Shown here piece after piece: positions 41,889-51,156 of a stretch of 64,000 bases of DNA. Within the stretch, counting starts at the first letter, position 1; every line of letters begins with the position of its first letter. The notes under the pieces are model-generated. The model did no database searches, was not told the origin of the DNA, and saw only the letters and a program-made list of their open reading frames with translations. This DNA comes from Jiangella anatolica (GTDB lineage: Bacteria; Actinomycetota; Actinomycetes; Jiangellales; Jiangellaceae). Location of the stretch: the NCBI RefSeq assembly GCF_003236295.1, contig NZ_POTW01000017.1:1-64000 (forward strand), given 5' to 3'. A program made the translations under genes and the position numbers.

Positions 41889-42769
41889 CAGACCGCCGCG
41901 GGGACGACGGCGCGCTCGTACGCGACCGGGTTCACCAGCGAGCCCACGCCCTGGACGGTGGCGACCATGGTGCCGCCGTCGTCGACCTTGCCGATGCCCG
42001 ACGGGGTGCCGGTGGCGATGATGTCGCCCGGCTCGAGCGTGATCCCGGCCGAGATGACGGAGATCAGCTCCGGCACGCCGAACACCATGTGCCGCGTGTT
42101 CGACGACTGCCGCACGACGCCGTCGGTGGTCAGCGACAGGTCGAGCCGGCCGGGGTCGGCGATCTCGTCGGCGGTGACGAGGTACGGCCCGCACGGCGCG
42201 AACGTGTCGAAGCCCTTGCTGTGATCCCACGGCTGGTTCTTCTCGATCGCGACCAACTGCAGGTCGCGCGCCGTCATGTCGTTGAGGACGGTGTAGCCGA
42301 GCACGACGTCGCGCCAGTCGTCGACGGCGACGTCGCGCGCCCGCGTCCCGATGACGACGGCCAGTTCGACCTCGAAGTCCAGCCGCGACGACCGCGCCGG
42401 GCAGCGGACGGTCTCGCCGTGCGGGAGTAGCGACGACGGCGGCTTGAAGAAGATCACCGGCTCGGCCGGGACGGCCTGGGCGCCCTCCTCGGCGTGCGCG
42501 ACGTAGTTGAGGGCGACGCAGACGATCTTCTGCGGGCGGGCGACCGGCACCTCGAACCGCGCCGACGCCACCGGCAGCGTGACCGCCGACGGCGACGAGG
42601 CCAGCGCGGCCGCGGCGGCGGACAGCCCGTCCACCCCGGACGACGCCAGCAGCGCCACCAGATCGTCGCCCGCGTCACCGGCGACCGGGGACAGGTCGAG
42701 CAGCGTGTCGTCGTCGAGGCGCGCGGCGGGGACGACCCCGGCGTCGGTGCGGATACGGCAGAGGAACAT
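41888..42769 (-). CDS. Fumarylacetoacetate hydrolase family protein
   Basis: 293 residues. An N-terminal beta domain is followed by the FAH catalytic fold: VALNYVAHAEEG, FKPPSSLLPHG, metal-binding Glu residues in DFEVELAVVIG, the YTVLNDMTARDLQ segment and GTPSGIG near the end. FAH-family enzymes cleave or hydrate 2-keto acids; in L-fucose- and L-rhamnose-type oxidative pathways they split 2,4-diketo-3-deoxy acids. TGATG overlaps at both ends inside operon B. Confidence 0.92.
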   Translation of the reverse strand: MFLCRIRTDAGVVPAARLDDDTLLDLSPVAGDAGDDLVALLASSGVDGLSAAAAALASSPSAVTLPVASARFEVPVARPQKIVCVALNYVAHAEEGAQAVPAEPVIFFKPPSSLLPHGETVRCPARSSRLDFEVELAVVIGTRARDVAVDDWRDVVLGYTVLNDMTARDLQLVAIEKNQPWDHSKGFDTFAPCGPYLVTADEIADPGRLDLSLTTDGVVRQSSNTRHMVFGVPELISVISAGITLEPGDIIATGTPSGIGKVDDGGTMVATVQGVGSLVNPVAYERAVVPAAV

Positions 42770-44586
42770 CAATGACCTCCTGCGAGCGGTGACGGAGAGC
42801 GGGCCGGCAGCCCCAGCACCCGGCGGGCGTTGCCGCCGAGCACCAGGGCCAGGTCGGCCGGGTCCAGCCCGGCGCCGAGCACACGCCCGACGCCGTACCG
42901 GGGGTCGATGAGGCACGCGTCGGTGCCGTGCAGGACGCGATCCGCGCCCAGGGCGTCGACCAGCCGGCGCAGCCAGCGGCCGGTCATCCAGGATCCGCAC
43001 GTCTCGGCCAGGATCGACGGGTGCCGCGTCCCGACGTCGATGGTGCGGCGGAAGCCCTCGACGGTGGCGCCGGAGTGGCCGACGATCAGCGGCAGCACCG
43101 GGTAGCGCTCCGCGACCGCGCCGAACAGCAGCGGGTCGCTGTGCGCCGTCCCGGCGAACCCGTGTGCCAGTACGGGCGCCCCCGCGTCGGCGGCGAGCCG
43201 CCAGATCCAGTCGTAGCCGGGGTCGTCGATCGGACAGTCGTGCGTGTCGGGGTGCAGCTTGAACCCGCGGACCAGCGGGGACGTCAGTTGCTCGGCCAGC
43301 AGCCCGGCGTCCTGCGGGCGGTTCGGGTTCGCGACCAGCCAGACGGAGAGCCGGTCCGGATGCGCCTCGGCGGCGGCCAGCGCGGCGGCGTTCCCGCCCG
43401 GCGCGTCGCCGCTGAAGATCGCGGCCAGGTGGGAGATGACGGCGTGCCCGGTGCCGGTCCGGTCGAACGCGGCCAGCAGGGCGCCGACGTCCGGGTGCGG
43501 CAGCCACGACGACGGCCAGCGGCCCAGATGCGCGTGCGCGTCGACGATGTCCGGCAGCTCGGCCCAGGTGTCCGGTGGTTCGGCTCCGGACGCCCGAACA
43601 GTGGCGTCGGCCGGGATCTTGTCGGCTGTCGTCGGCGAAGTGGCGTCGGCCGGGATCTCGTCGGCTGTGGCCGGCGACGTGGCGTCGGCCGGGATCTTGT
43701 CGGCTGTGGCCGGCGCCGGGCCGTTGGTGGTAGTCGGTTCCCGCCCGGCCGGGAGGGCTCCCACCCTAGGGGTGGGCCGCGTGAACGTGGCGTGAACCGC
43801 GGCCGGCGACGTGGCGGCGGGGGAGCCGGCCGCATCCACGGGCGGGCCGTCGGGGGAGCCGGCAGCGTCGTCCGACAGGCCGAGCAGCCGGGCCGCGGTC
43901 CCGCCGGCCACCGTCGCCCGGTCGGTCGCCGACAGCCCGGAACGCGACAGCAGGAACAGCGGCGCCGCGTCGTCGCGCACCGGCGCGCCGGTCCCGAGCA
44001 GCAACCGCGACGCGCCGTACCGCTCGACGAACAGCTCGAGGCCGTCGAGCGCGGCCAGGTAGGACAGGTCCAGGTGCAGCCGCGGCCGCCGGTCCATGAC
44101 GGGGAGCGCCTGCCGCAGCGTCCGGTACCCGATCCCCGCGACCACCACGTCGACCGTCGGCAGCGCGGCGCAGAGCGCGTCGAGAGCCGTCCAGTCGGTC
44201 TCCTCCAGGTCCACGAACACGGGGAGGCCGGCCCGCCGCAGCACGTCATGCAGCGAGCCGGCCTCCGGTCCCGTGAGGCTCCACCCGTGCCGCGCCGGCA
44301 GCAGCCACACCGCCCGCACCGACGCGGGCAGCGGGCCGTGCTCGCCCGCGTCCAGCGGCCCGAGCACGAACGCGGGCATCAGCCGCGGATGCCCCGCCAC
44401 CGCCTCGAGCAGCGCGGCATTCCCCAGAGCGGCGTCGTAGGTGACCGACACCGCGGACCGCACGACGGCGAACCCGAGACCGAACCGGTCGAGGTGCGCC
44501 TCGACGTCGGACACCGACCACGACGCGGACGCGTCGGACGGCCAGGGCCCGACGACGACGTTGGCGTCGATGCGCACGCCGCTCAT
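42769..44586 (-). CDS. Double amidohydrolase: degenerate N-half fused to intact C-half
   Basis: 605 residues. Two amidohydrolase-2 barrels are joined. The N-half (1-260) has lost the metal site: RIDANVVVG where HxH is expected, FVDLEET instead of the His strand, VVVAGIG instead of AHxG and LLGTGAPVRD without the final Asp. The C-half (about 341-605) is intact: IVDAHAHLGRW, LHPDTHD, VLAHGFAG, IVGHSGA, HGTDACL. Residues about 290-329 are three 13-residue repeats rich in Ala, Asp, Pro and Thr (unit like TADKIPADATSPA), a flexible linker. The order matches the separate degenerate and intact genes of operon A. ATGA overlap with the YetA-like gene. Confidence 0.85.
   Translation of the reverse strand: MSGVRIDANVVVGPWPSDASASWSVSDVEAHLDRFGLGFAVVRSAVSVTYDAALGNAALLEAVAGHPRLMPAFVLGPLDAGEHGPLPASVRAVWLLPARHGWSLTGPEAGSLHDVLRRAGLPVFVDLEETDWTALDALCAALPTVDVVVAGIGYRTLRQALPVMDRRPRLHLDLSYLAALDGLELFVERYGASRLLLGTGAPVRDDAAPLFLLSRSGLSATDRATVAGGTAARLLGLSDDAAGSPDGPPVDAAGSPAATSPAAVHATFTRPTPRVGALPAGREPTTTNGPAPATADKIPADATSPATADEIPADATSPTTADKIPADATVRASGAEPPDTWAELPDIVDAHAHLGRWPSSWLPHPDVGALLAAFDRTGTGHAVISHLAAIFSGDAPGGNAAALAAAEAHPDRLSVWLVANPNRPQDAGLLAEQLTSPLVRGFKLHPDTHDCPIDDPGYDWIWRLAADAGAPVLAHGFAGTAHSDPLLFGAVAERYPVLPLIVGHSGATVEGFRRTIDVGTRHPSILAETCGSWMTGRWLRRLVDALGADRVLHGTDACLIDPRYGVGRVLGAGLDPADLALVLGGNARRVLGLPARSPSPLAGGH
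43601..43717 (-). repeat. 3 x 39-bp in-frame tandem repeat (linker minisatellite)
   Basis: Three 39-bp units start at 43601, 43640 and 43679; each begins GTGGCGTCGGCCGGGATCT and differs at only a few positions. 39 is divisible by 3, so unit number can change without a frameshift. It encodes the linker between the two amidohydrolase halves. Confidence 0.9.
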
Positions 44587-46745
44587 CCGGCGTCCGGCAG
44601 GTCGGTGAGCAGCCCGGCCTCGTGCGCGCGGAGCAGGAACGGCAGGTGACCACGCCACTCGGCGACGTCGTTGCTCAGCGCCGGCGCCGAGCCGCGCGGC
44701 CGGTACCAGCGCGACCCGCCGGCCAGGCCGGCCCGCAGGAACGCGTCGTCGCCGGTCGCGTCGTAGGCCACCGCCAGCGCCTCGCGGATCAGCGCGGACC
44801 GGTTCGCCCACCGGTAGTCGAACCGGGACAGGTAGACGAAGCTGCCGTCCCGGTTGCGGCCCAGAGTGAGCAGGGCCCGCGCCCCGGCAGAGAACGCCGC
44901 GGCCACCTCAGCGGACGGCGACAGCGCCTGCAGCCGGGCCAGCCCGGTCAGCAGGACGGCGTTCTGCCAGGCGCAGTAGTCGTCGGCGAGGCCGAGCCGC
45001 GACATCCAGCGTCCGTCCGGCCGCTGCGCCGCCAGCGCCGCCTTGGCGGTCCGCTCGGCCGCGTCCAGATAGACCGACGAACCGGTCGCCGACGCCACCG
45101 CGCACAGCGCCATCAGCGGCCAGCCGCTGTTCCGCGGCCCGGGCTCCGGCCGGGTCCAGCCGAGGTCGACCAGCCCGACGATGCAGTCGGCTACCCGCCG
45201 GGCAGCGTCGAGGTAGACCGACGAACCGGACAGCGACCCGAACAGCACCAGCCCCTCGGTCCACAGGTGACCGGTGTCGATGGAGGTCCGCACCGAACCA
45301 GAAGCCGTGCGTGCCGTCACGTAGTGGACGTGCGCCCGGCCGTGCGCGCGCAGCCCGCCGACCTCGTGCGGCTGGACGCTGTGGTGGATCAGGTCGATGT
45401 CGCAGAGGTGGTCGGCGTAGGCCTGCGCGGAGTCGTAGTAGGCCCGCTCGCCGGAGCGCAGGTAGTGCAGCGCCAGCGCCAGCAGCGCGTCGTGCTCGTT
45501 GTTCGCGCTGTAGCCCGTGCGTGGCCCGGACGTGATGCCCTGCACGCTGTCGCCGAAGTCGTGGAAGCCCAGCGACTGCCCGGACTGGTACCAGCCGGTC
45601 AGCTCCTCGCGGATGTGCGACTCCAGGTTCGGGTACCGCTCCGGCAGGTACGGCAGGTATCCGGGCAGCACCGAATCGACCGCGGGCACCAGCGGCGAGT
45701 CCAGCGTCGGCCCGGCCCGGCGGTCGTCGCCGGCGGCGACGCGCAGCAGCCGGGTCTTCGCCGCGCCCTGGGTCAGCCGCAGCGGTCCGGCGTCGGCCGG
45801 CCAGAACCGCACCGTCACACCCGACGGCGACACGGCCAGGTCGCTCGGGTGGTTCTCGGCGAACCGGTGCACGGCGACGGTGACGTCGTCCGCGCCGCCG
45901 GGCCGCGAAGCGACCAGCCAGTTCACCGCCTGCCGGCCGTGCAGCTCGGCCCACTCCCAGCGGGTCCAGTAGTCCGGCTCGCTCGCGTCCTCCCAGTCCG
46001 ACCCCTCCACGACCTGCGACGTCGCGAAGATGCCACGCGGGTGGCCCTCGCCACGGTGCCGGACGGCGAACGGCGGCACGCCGCGGTGCGCGGCGTCGAA
46101 GGCCCCGGTGACGGCGGTCGCGACGGCGCCGGTGTCCAGCGCGACCGCCCACTCGGAAACCTCGCTCTCCGCCGCGTCGTCGTCGTTGACCAGCCCGACG
46201 GACAGGTCCACCGCCGATGCCCCGGCCCGCGCCGTCAGCCGGGCGGTGAACGCCCACGACGAGCCGTAGCGCCCGGACAGCGCGACCTCGGCCAGCAGCG
46301 GCCCGGTCTGCGTGACGGTGACACCGTCGTCCGGCACCGCCGCGGCGTGCCGGACACCGTCGCCGTCGACCAGCACCACCGACACCGCCGGCAGCCCGAG
46401 AGCAGGAACGGCGACCGAGAAGGGCGCCAGCCCGAGCTCCACGTCGACGACCCCGGTCGACAGCGACAGCCCGGACACAGAGGCCGACGACGTCACGGCC
46501 GGCGGGGGACCAGCCGCGCCCGCCGGCCGCACGATCACCGACACCGACCCCAGCGCCCCGACGGACACCGGAAACGCCAGCCCGGCCCACCCACCGCGCC
46601 GCCACAGCTCCTGATGCGGCGCCACAGAACCATCCACCAGCACAGAAAGCCCGCCGTCAGAGGACACCGGCACGCCGCACACCACCACCTCGCCGGAGCG
46701 AGGGACGCCGATCTCCTCGGTGACGCTCAGTCGTACGTCGGTCAT
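44583..46745 (-). CDS. YetA/PcRGLX-like three-domain protein, possible exo-lyase
   Basis: 720 residues, no signal peptide. The N-terminal part (about 1-90) resembles the RIFT-barrel domain, then a large beta-sandwich (about 90-330), then an alpha/alpha-toroid C-terminus (about 380-720) with NNEHDALLALALHYLRSG, QPHEVGGLRAHGRAHVHY and SIDTGHLWTEGL. This is the PcRGLX/YetA layout, a group with rhamnogalacturonan exo-lyase members. An internal duplication shows as SGSSVYLDAARR and TGSSVYLDAAER. Placed between an ABC importer and sugar-acid enzymes, it would break down an imported acidic oligosaccharide (inferred). Confidence 0.65.
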   Translation of the reverse strand: MTDVRLSVTEEIGVPRSGEVVVCGVPVSSDGGLSVLVDGSVAPHQELWRRGGWAGLAFPVSVGALGSVSVIVRPAGAAGPPPAVTSSASVSGLSLSTGVVDVELGLAPFSVAVPALGLPAVSVVLVDGDGVRHAAAVPDDGVTVTQTGPLLAEVALSGRYGSSWAFTARLTARAGASAVDLSVGLVNDDDAAESEVSEWAVALDTGAVATAVTGAFDAAHRGVPPFAVRHRGEGHPRGIFATSQVVEGSDWEDASEPDYWTRWEWAELHGRQAVNWLVASRPGGADDVTVAVHRFAENHPSDLAVSPSGVTVRFWPADAGPLRLTQGAAKTRLLRVAAGDDRRAGPTLDSPLVPAVDSVLPGYLPYLPERYPNLESHIREELTGWYQSGQSLGFHDFGDSVQGITSGPRTGYSANNEHDALLALALHYLRSGERAYYDSAQAYADHLCDIDLIHHSVQPHEVGGLRAHGRAHVHYVTARTASGSVRTSIDTGHLWTEGLVLFGSLSGSSVYLDAARRVADCIVGLVDLGWTRPEPGPRNSGWPLMALCAVASATGSSVYLDAAERTAKAALAAQRPDGRWMSRLGLADDYCAWQNAVLLTGLARLQALSPSAEVAAAFSAGARALLTLGRNRDGSFVYLSRFDYRWANRSALIREALAVAYDATGDDAFLRAGLAGGSRWYRPRGSAPALSNDVAEWRGHLPFLLRAHEAGLLTDLPDAG

Positions 46746-46746
46746 C

Positions 46747-47655
46747 TCAGCCCTTCAACGCTCCGACACTGACGCCCCGCGCGATCCGTTCCTGCGCGAA
46801 CGCGAAGAGCACGAGCATCGGGATCATCGTGATCACCAGGCCCGCGAACAGCTGCACCCAGTTCGCGCTGTACTGGGCGTTCACCGAGAGCCCGAGGATG
46901 CCGACCGGGATGGTCTGCTGCTCGGGGTCGCTGAGGAAGACCAGCGCGAAGAAGAACTCGTTCCAGATCGACAGCGTGTTCAGCAGCGCGACGCTGGCGA
47001 TCGCCGGGCTGACCTGCGGCAGCACGACGGAGAAGAACGTGCGCGTCGGCGAGGCGCCGTCCATGCAGGCGGCCTCCTCCAGTTCCTTCGGCAAGGACTG
47101 GAAGAAGCTGCTGAGCAGGTAGATGCTGAACGGGATCTGGGTGGCGATGTACACCAGCACCAGCCCGTGCAGCGAGCCGAGCAGGCCGAGGTTGTTCAGC
47201 AGGAAGTACAGCGGCACGATCACCAGGAAGGCCGGCATCATCAGGCCGCTGAGGAAGATCAGCCGCACGAGCGACCGCCCCGGGAAGTCGACCCGGGCCA
47301 GCACGTAGGCCGCCATCACCGCGAACAGCAGGCTGACGCCGACGCTGGCCACCGTCACGTAGAGGCTGTTGAGGAAGAACCGGCTGATCTGCGCGCCGTT
47401 CCACGCGTCGGCGTAGTTGCCCCACTGCGGGTCCTCCGGCAGCGACCACGGGCTGCTGGAGAAGAACTCCGGGTTCGTCTTCAGCGACACCATCGCGCAC
47501 CAGACGAACGCGCTGACCGAGGTCAGGCAGTACGACGCGAGCGCGAGGTGGGTGAGCAGCCGGCCGCCGCGGAACGGCGGACGGCGCCGCGGCGGGGCCG
47601 GCGCGGGCGGCACCGCCGAAACAACGGCCGGCGGGGTGGCGGTCGGTGTCGTCAT
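46747..47655 (-). CDS. Sugar ABC transporter permease, MalG type (operon B)
   Basis: 302 residues, proline-rich N-terminus, six membrane helices and the EAA loop EEAACMDGASPTRTF. It pairs with the permease before it (TGATG overlap at 47655) and is separated from the YetA-like gene by a single base. Confidence 0.93.
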   Translation of the reverse strand: MTTPTATPPAVVSAVPPAPAPPRRRPPFRGGRLLTHLALASYCLTSVSAFVWCAMVSLKTNPEFFSSSPWSLPEDPQWGNYADAWNGAQISRFFLNSLYVTVASVGVSLLFAVMAAYVLARVDFPGRSLVRLIFLSGLMMPAFLVIVPLYFLLNNLGLLGSLHGLVLVYIATQIPFSIYLLSSFFQSLPKELEEAACMDGASPTRTFFSVVLPQVSPAIASVALLNTLSIWNEFFFALVFLSDPEQQTIPVGILGLSVNAQYSANWVQLFAGLVITMIPMLVLFAFAQERIARGVSVGALKG

Positions 47656-48554
47656 CAGTACTGCTCGCTTTCACGCCGGGTGAGCCGCTGGGAGAGCAGC
47701 GTGAGGACGAGGATCGCCGCGAACAGCACGACGGCGATGGCGGCGGCGTAGCCGAACTCCGACGACGCGAACGCGACCTTGTAGAGGTAGGTCCCGATCA
47801 CCTCGGTGGCGCGCAGCGGGCCGCCGTTCGTCATCGCGATGATGAACGCGAACGTCTGCAGCCCCTGGATCATCCAGAGGATCAGAAGCGTCCGGGTGAC
47901 CTCCCACATCAGCGGCCAGACGACGTGGCGGAACACCTGGAACGAGCTCGCGCCGTCCAGCGTCGCGGCCTCCTTGAGCTCGGCCGGGACCCGCTCGGCG
48001 GCCGCGGCGAAGAACATCATCCACAGCCCGATGCCGTGCCAGACGGTGGCCAGCACGACCATCAGCATCGCCGTGTTCGGCCGGCCGAGCAGCTCGACCG
48101 ACGCCAGCGAGTCCAGCCCGACGGCGCGCAGCACCTTCTGCACGGCGCCGAAGTTCGGGTCGGCGAGGAACTTCCACAGCAGCGCCGCCGTCGTCACCGA
48201 CAGGGCCACCGGCGCCAGGATGAGGAACCGGTACAGCCGGCCCAGCGGCAGCCGCTGCGTCACGTAGCCGAAGAACATCGCGCCGGGGAACAGCACCAGC
48301 GCGCCCAGCACCGTGAAGACGATCGTGTTGGTGATCGTGCTGGAGAACAACGAGTCGTCGGTGAGCCGGGTGAAGTTGTCCACGCCGACCCACTCCGGCG
48401 CGCTCACCCCGTTCCATTCCGTCAGCGCGACGTAGAACGTGGTGAACGCCGGGTACAGCATGAACAGCGCGTAGAGCAGCAGTGCGGGCAGGAGGAACGG
48501 CACCACGAGCCGGCGGCGCTGACGTTCGAGCAGGTTGGGCCGTGTTCGTGGCAC
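47655..48554 (-). CDS. Sugar ABC transporter permease, MalF type (operon B)
   Basis: 299 residues, six membrane helices, EAA loop KEAATLDGASSFQVF. The start is the GTG at 48554 with GGGAGAGAC upstream; a longer in-frame extension is not needed. It lies 26 nt after the binding-protein stop. No ATPase is encoded in the operon, so a shared MsiK-type ATPase is expected. Confidence 0.92.
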   Translation of the reverse strand: MPRTRPNLLERQRRRLVVPFLLPALLLYALFMLYPAFTTFYVALTEWNGVSAPEWVGVDNFTRLTDDSLFSSTITNTIVFTVLGALVLFPGAMFFGYVTQRLPLGRLYRFLILAPVALSVTTAALLWKFLADPNFGAVQKVLRAVGLDSLASVELLGRPNTAMLMVVLATVWHGIGLWMMFFAAAAERVPAELKEAATLDGASSFQVFRHVVWPLMWEVTRTLLILWMIQGLQTFAFIIAMTNGGPLRATEVIGTYLYKVAFASSEFGYAAAIAVVLFAAILVLTLLSQRLTRRESEQY

Positions 48555-48580
48555 CGTCTCTCCCTTCGACGTGAACGGGC

Positions 48581-49939
48581 TCAGCCCGCGGCGGCCTGCA
48601 GGCCCTCGGACATCTGGGTCAGCATCGTCGCGCCGTCGATCTCGCCGAAGAACAGCTGCGCGATCGGCTGCTGGTAGGCGGTCTGCACCTCCTGGCTCAG
48701 CGCCAGCACCCCCATGTACGACGGCGCGAACGCCGCGCCCTCCTCCAGCATGGCGGTGACGTCCTCGAAGCCCTCCGGCGCCGGGATGCCGGTGTAGGCG
48801 GAGATGCCGCCGGTGCTCTCGACGTAGGCGGTCTGGTTCGCCGGGTCGGCGATGAACTGCAGCCAGGCCTCGGCGGCGTCGGGGTTCTGGCCCTTGGCCG
48901 CGACGACCTGCGCGTTGGTGCCGCCGAACAGGCCGTCCTGGTCGCCGCTGCCGCCGTCGACGGTCGGGAACGCGAATGTGCCGGTCTGGAAGTCCGCGGG
49001 GATCGCGGCGGCCATCTCGCCGATCAGCCACGAGCCCATGAGGATCATCGCCGCGTCGCCCTGGAAGAACGACATCTGGGCGGAGGTGAAGTCGACGCCG
49101 CGGAAGCCGTCGAGGAAGTTGCCGTCGGCGACCAGCGCCTCCAGGTCCGCCGCGGCCTCCTGCGCGCCGGGCAGCGACGCCAGCTCGGCCTCGCCGGCGA
49201 TGGCCTGCTGCAGGCCGTCCAGCCCGAAGTGCCGCAGCGCCAGATAGTCCCAGTAGACCTGCATGTAGGGCAGGAACGTGCCGGTGACGGTGAACGGCGC
49301 GATGCCGGCGGCCTTGATCGTGTCGGCGGCGGCGATGAGGTCGTCGAACGTCTCCGGCACCTCGATGCCGAGCTCGTCGAAGATCGCCTCGTTGTAGAAG
49401 AACTGCAGGGTCGTCACCGACTCCGGCGCGCCGTAGATGTCGTCGCCGACGCTGATCAGCGGCCGGACGCCGGGCAGGATCGCCTCCTCCCAGGTGCCGT
49501 CGTAGCCCTCCAGCGGCTGCTCCATGGCGGGCTGCAGGTTCATCGTGTCGCCGGCCGCGACCCACGGGCCGCCGTCGGGCAGGGTCACGTCGAGGAAGCC
49601 GTAGTTGACGTCCGGCGGGTCGTCGGCCCGCCAGCGCGCCTCGATCTGCGGCACGTCCTGGCCGCCGCCGAAGGTGAGGGTGACGTCGACGCCGTCGTGC
49701 TGCGCCTCGAACGCCTCGGCCAGGCCGGACAGCCGCTCGAAGTCGGGGGAGCCCTCGGGGTAGAAGCTGACGACCTCGAGGTCGCCGGTGATCTCGGCCG
49801 GCGCGCCGCTGGCGTCGCCGCCGCCCGAGCTCTCCGTCTCCGGCTCGTCGCCGTCGTCGGAGCTGGTGATGCACGCCGTCAGGCTCAGCATGACGGCGGT
49901 CGCCACGGCGGTGGCGCGAAGGAGCGAACGTCGGTTCAT
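48581..49939 (-). CDS. Sugar ABC transporter substrate-binding lipoprotein (operon B)
   Basis: 452 residues. Signal peptide with lipobox LTAC, lipid cysteine at 23, then a Ser/Gly/Asp/Glu linker and a family-1 solute-binding fold (EVVSFYPEGSPDFERL, TTLQFFYNEAIFDELG, QGDAAMILMGSWLIGEM). TGATG overlap with the dehydrogenase gene before it. The ligand is unknown; the downstream genes suggest an acidic or aminated oligosaccharide. Confidence 0.92.
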   Translation of the reverse strand: MNRRSLLRATAVATAVMLSLTACITSSDDGDEPETESSGGGDASGAPAEITGDLEVVSFYPEGSPDFERLSGLAEAFEAQHDGVDVTLTFGGGQDVPQIEARWRADDPPDVNYGFLDVTLPDGGPWVAAGDTMNLQPAMEQPLEGYDGTWEEAILPGVRPLISVGDDIYGAPESVTTLQFFYNEAIFDELGIEVPETFDDLIAAADTIKAAGIAPFTVTGTFLPYMQVYWDYLALRHFGLDGLQQAIAGEAELASLPGAQEAAADLEALVADGNFLDGFRGVDFTSAQMSFFQGDAAMILMGSWLIGEMAAAIPADFQTGTFAFPTVDGGSGDQDGLFGGTNAQVVAAKGQNPDAAEAWLQFIADPANQTAYVESTGGISAYTGIPAPEGFEDVTAMLEEGAAFAPSYMGVLALSQEVQTAYQQPIAQLFFGEIDGATMLTQMSEGLQAAAG

Positions 49940-50967
49940 CAGTCTGTCTCCACGGTCAGGTCGACCGGCCGGCCCGAACGCCAGGACCGGTCGATGGCGG
50001 CGAGGACCTCGGTGACGTGCACCGAGCTGTCGATCGACACGAGGGGCGGCGTGCCGTCCAGGACGGCGTCGACGAAGTGCTCGACGGCGCCGGCGATGGA
50101 ACCGGACGGCTTGCCGCCGACCCGGCCCGCGAGCTGGTTGCGCGGGTAGCTGAACGACTCGTGGGTGGCGATCTCGAGCTGCTCGTGCTTGCGGTCCAGA
50201 TGGATCACCGCGTCGCTGAAGATCAGCTCCATGAACGAGTCGGTCATGGTGGGGAACGTGTCGGGGTAGATCCAGCAGGCCTCGACGGTGACGACGGCGC
50301 CGCCGGCCAGCCGCAGCTGGGCCTGGACGGCGTCGGGGGTGTCGATGCCGCGGCCGCGGAGCACACCGTGCACCGCGGTCGCGTAGACCTCGACCACGTG
50401 GTCGTCGAAGCACCACAGGATCAGGTCGAGGTCGTGCCCGGAGAGGAAGAGCGACGGCGACGTCCGGTCGGCCCAGTCCAGCATCTGGGTCGGCACGTGG
50501 ATCGTGTCGTTCTTCCGGGCGTAGGCCAGCACCGGCGCGCCCAGGGCGCCGCCGGCCGCCCGCTCGTGTGCTTGCCAGTAGGCCGGCACCCAGCGGTGGT
50601 TGTAGAGCGTCATCGCGGTGACCCCGGCCGATCGCGCCGCGTCGCGGATGCGGCGGGCGTCCGCGGCCGTCGTCGCCAGCGGCTTCTCGATCAGCACCGG
50701 GCGGCCGGCCTCGACGGCGGCCAGCGCGGCCGCCGCGTGCGCGTGGTCGGGCGTGGCGATCAGGACGGCGCCGACGGCGTCGTCGGCGAGCAGCGCGGAC
50801 AGGTCGCCGTGCACCGGCGCCGGGCCGAACTCGTCCAGGCCGGTGACGGCCGCGGGGTCGCGGCTGCTCCAACCGGCGACCCGGCTGCGGTGGTAGGCGG
50901 CGAGCACGGCGGCGTGCTGGCGGGCCATGATGCCCGTCCCGACGATGCCCATGCCGAGCTGGTCCAC
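49939..50967 (-). CDS. Gfo/Idh/MocA-family oxidoreductase (operon B)
   Basis: 342 residues. Rossmann segment GIVGTGIMARQHAAVL, family EKP motif in IEKPLATTA, NHRWVPAYW and the SGHDLDLILW motif of the substrate domain. It would oxidise a sugar or cyclitol with NAD(P). The start is GTG at 50967 with GGAGGA upstream. First gene of operon B, divergent from the class III aminotransferase, with which it could share control. Confidence 0.9.
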   Translation of the reverse strand: MDQLGMGIVGTGIMARQHAAVLAAYHRSRVAGWSSRDPAAVTGLDEFGPAPVHGDLSALLADDAVGAVLIATPDHAHAAAALAAVEAGRPVLIEKPLATTAADARRIRDAARSAGVTAMTLYNHRWVPAYWQAHERAAGGALGAPVLAYARKNDTIHVPTQMLDWADRTSPSLFLSGHDLDLILWCFDDHVVEVYATAVHGVLRGRGIDTPDAVQAQLRLAGGAVVTVEACWIYPDTFPTMTDSFMELIFSDAVIHLDRKHEQLEIATHESFSYPRNQLAGRVGGKPSGSIAGAVEHFVDAVLDGTPPLVSIDSSVHVTEVLAAIDRSWRSGRPVDLTVETD

Positions 50968-51098
50968 GTGTCCTCCCGTACGCCGTCGGAAGTGCGGCGA
51001 AGCCGTCACGCTAGGGGGCCGCCAAGGGGGCCAGCAAGCGCGGTTCGTGTCGTGCCAGGCCCGTAGTTGTCCTGTTCCGGCGAGCCCGTGTTCTGTGG

Positions 51099-51129
51099 TT
51101 GACAGGCCTGTGACGAGGGCCTCTACGGT
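51099..51129 (+). promoter_or_regulatory. Promoter of the class III aminotransferase, candidate
   Basis: TTGACA (51099-51104) is a perfect -35; the best -10 is TACGGT (51124-51129) after a long 19-bp spacer. It lies 28 bp before the ATG at 51157, which has GAGGAGG upstream. Confidence 0.4.
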
Positions 51130-51156
51130 CGGACGACCGCAGAACGAGGAGGATCG

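Noticed and set aside
43601-43717. Tandem repeat as a CRISPR array
   Set aside because: Units are contiguous, nearly identical, in frame and without spacers; it is a coding minisatellite.
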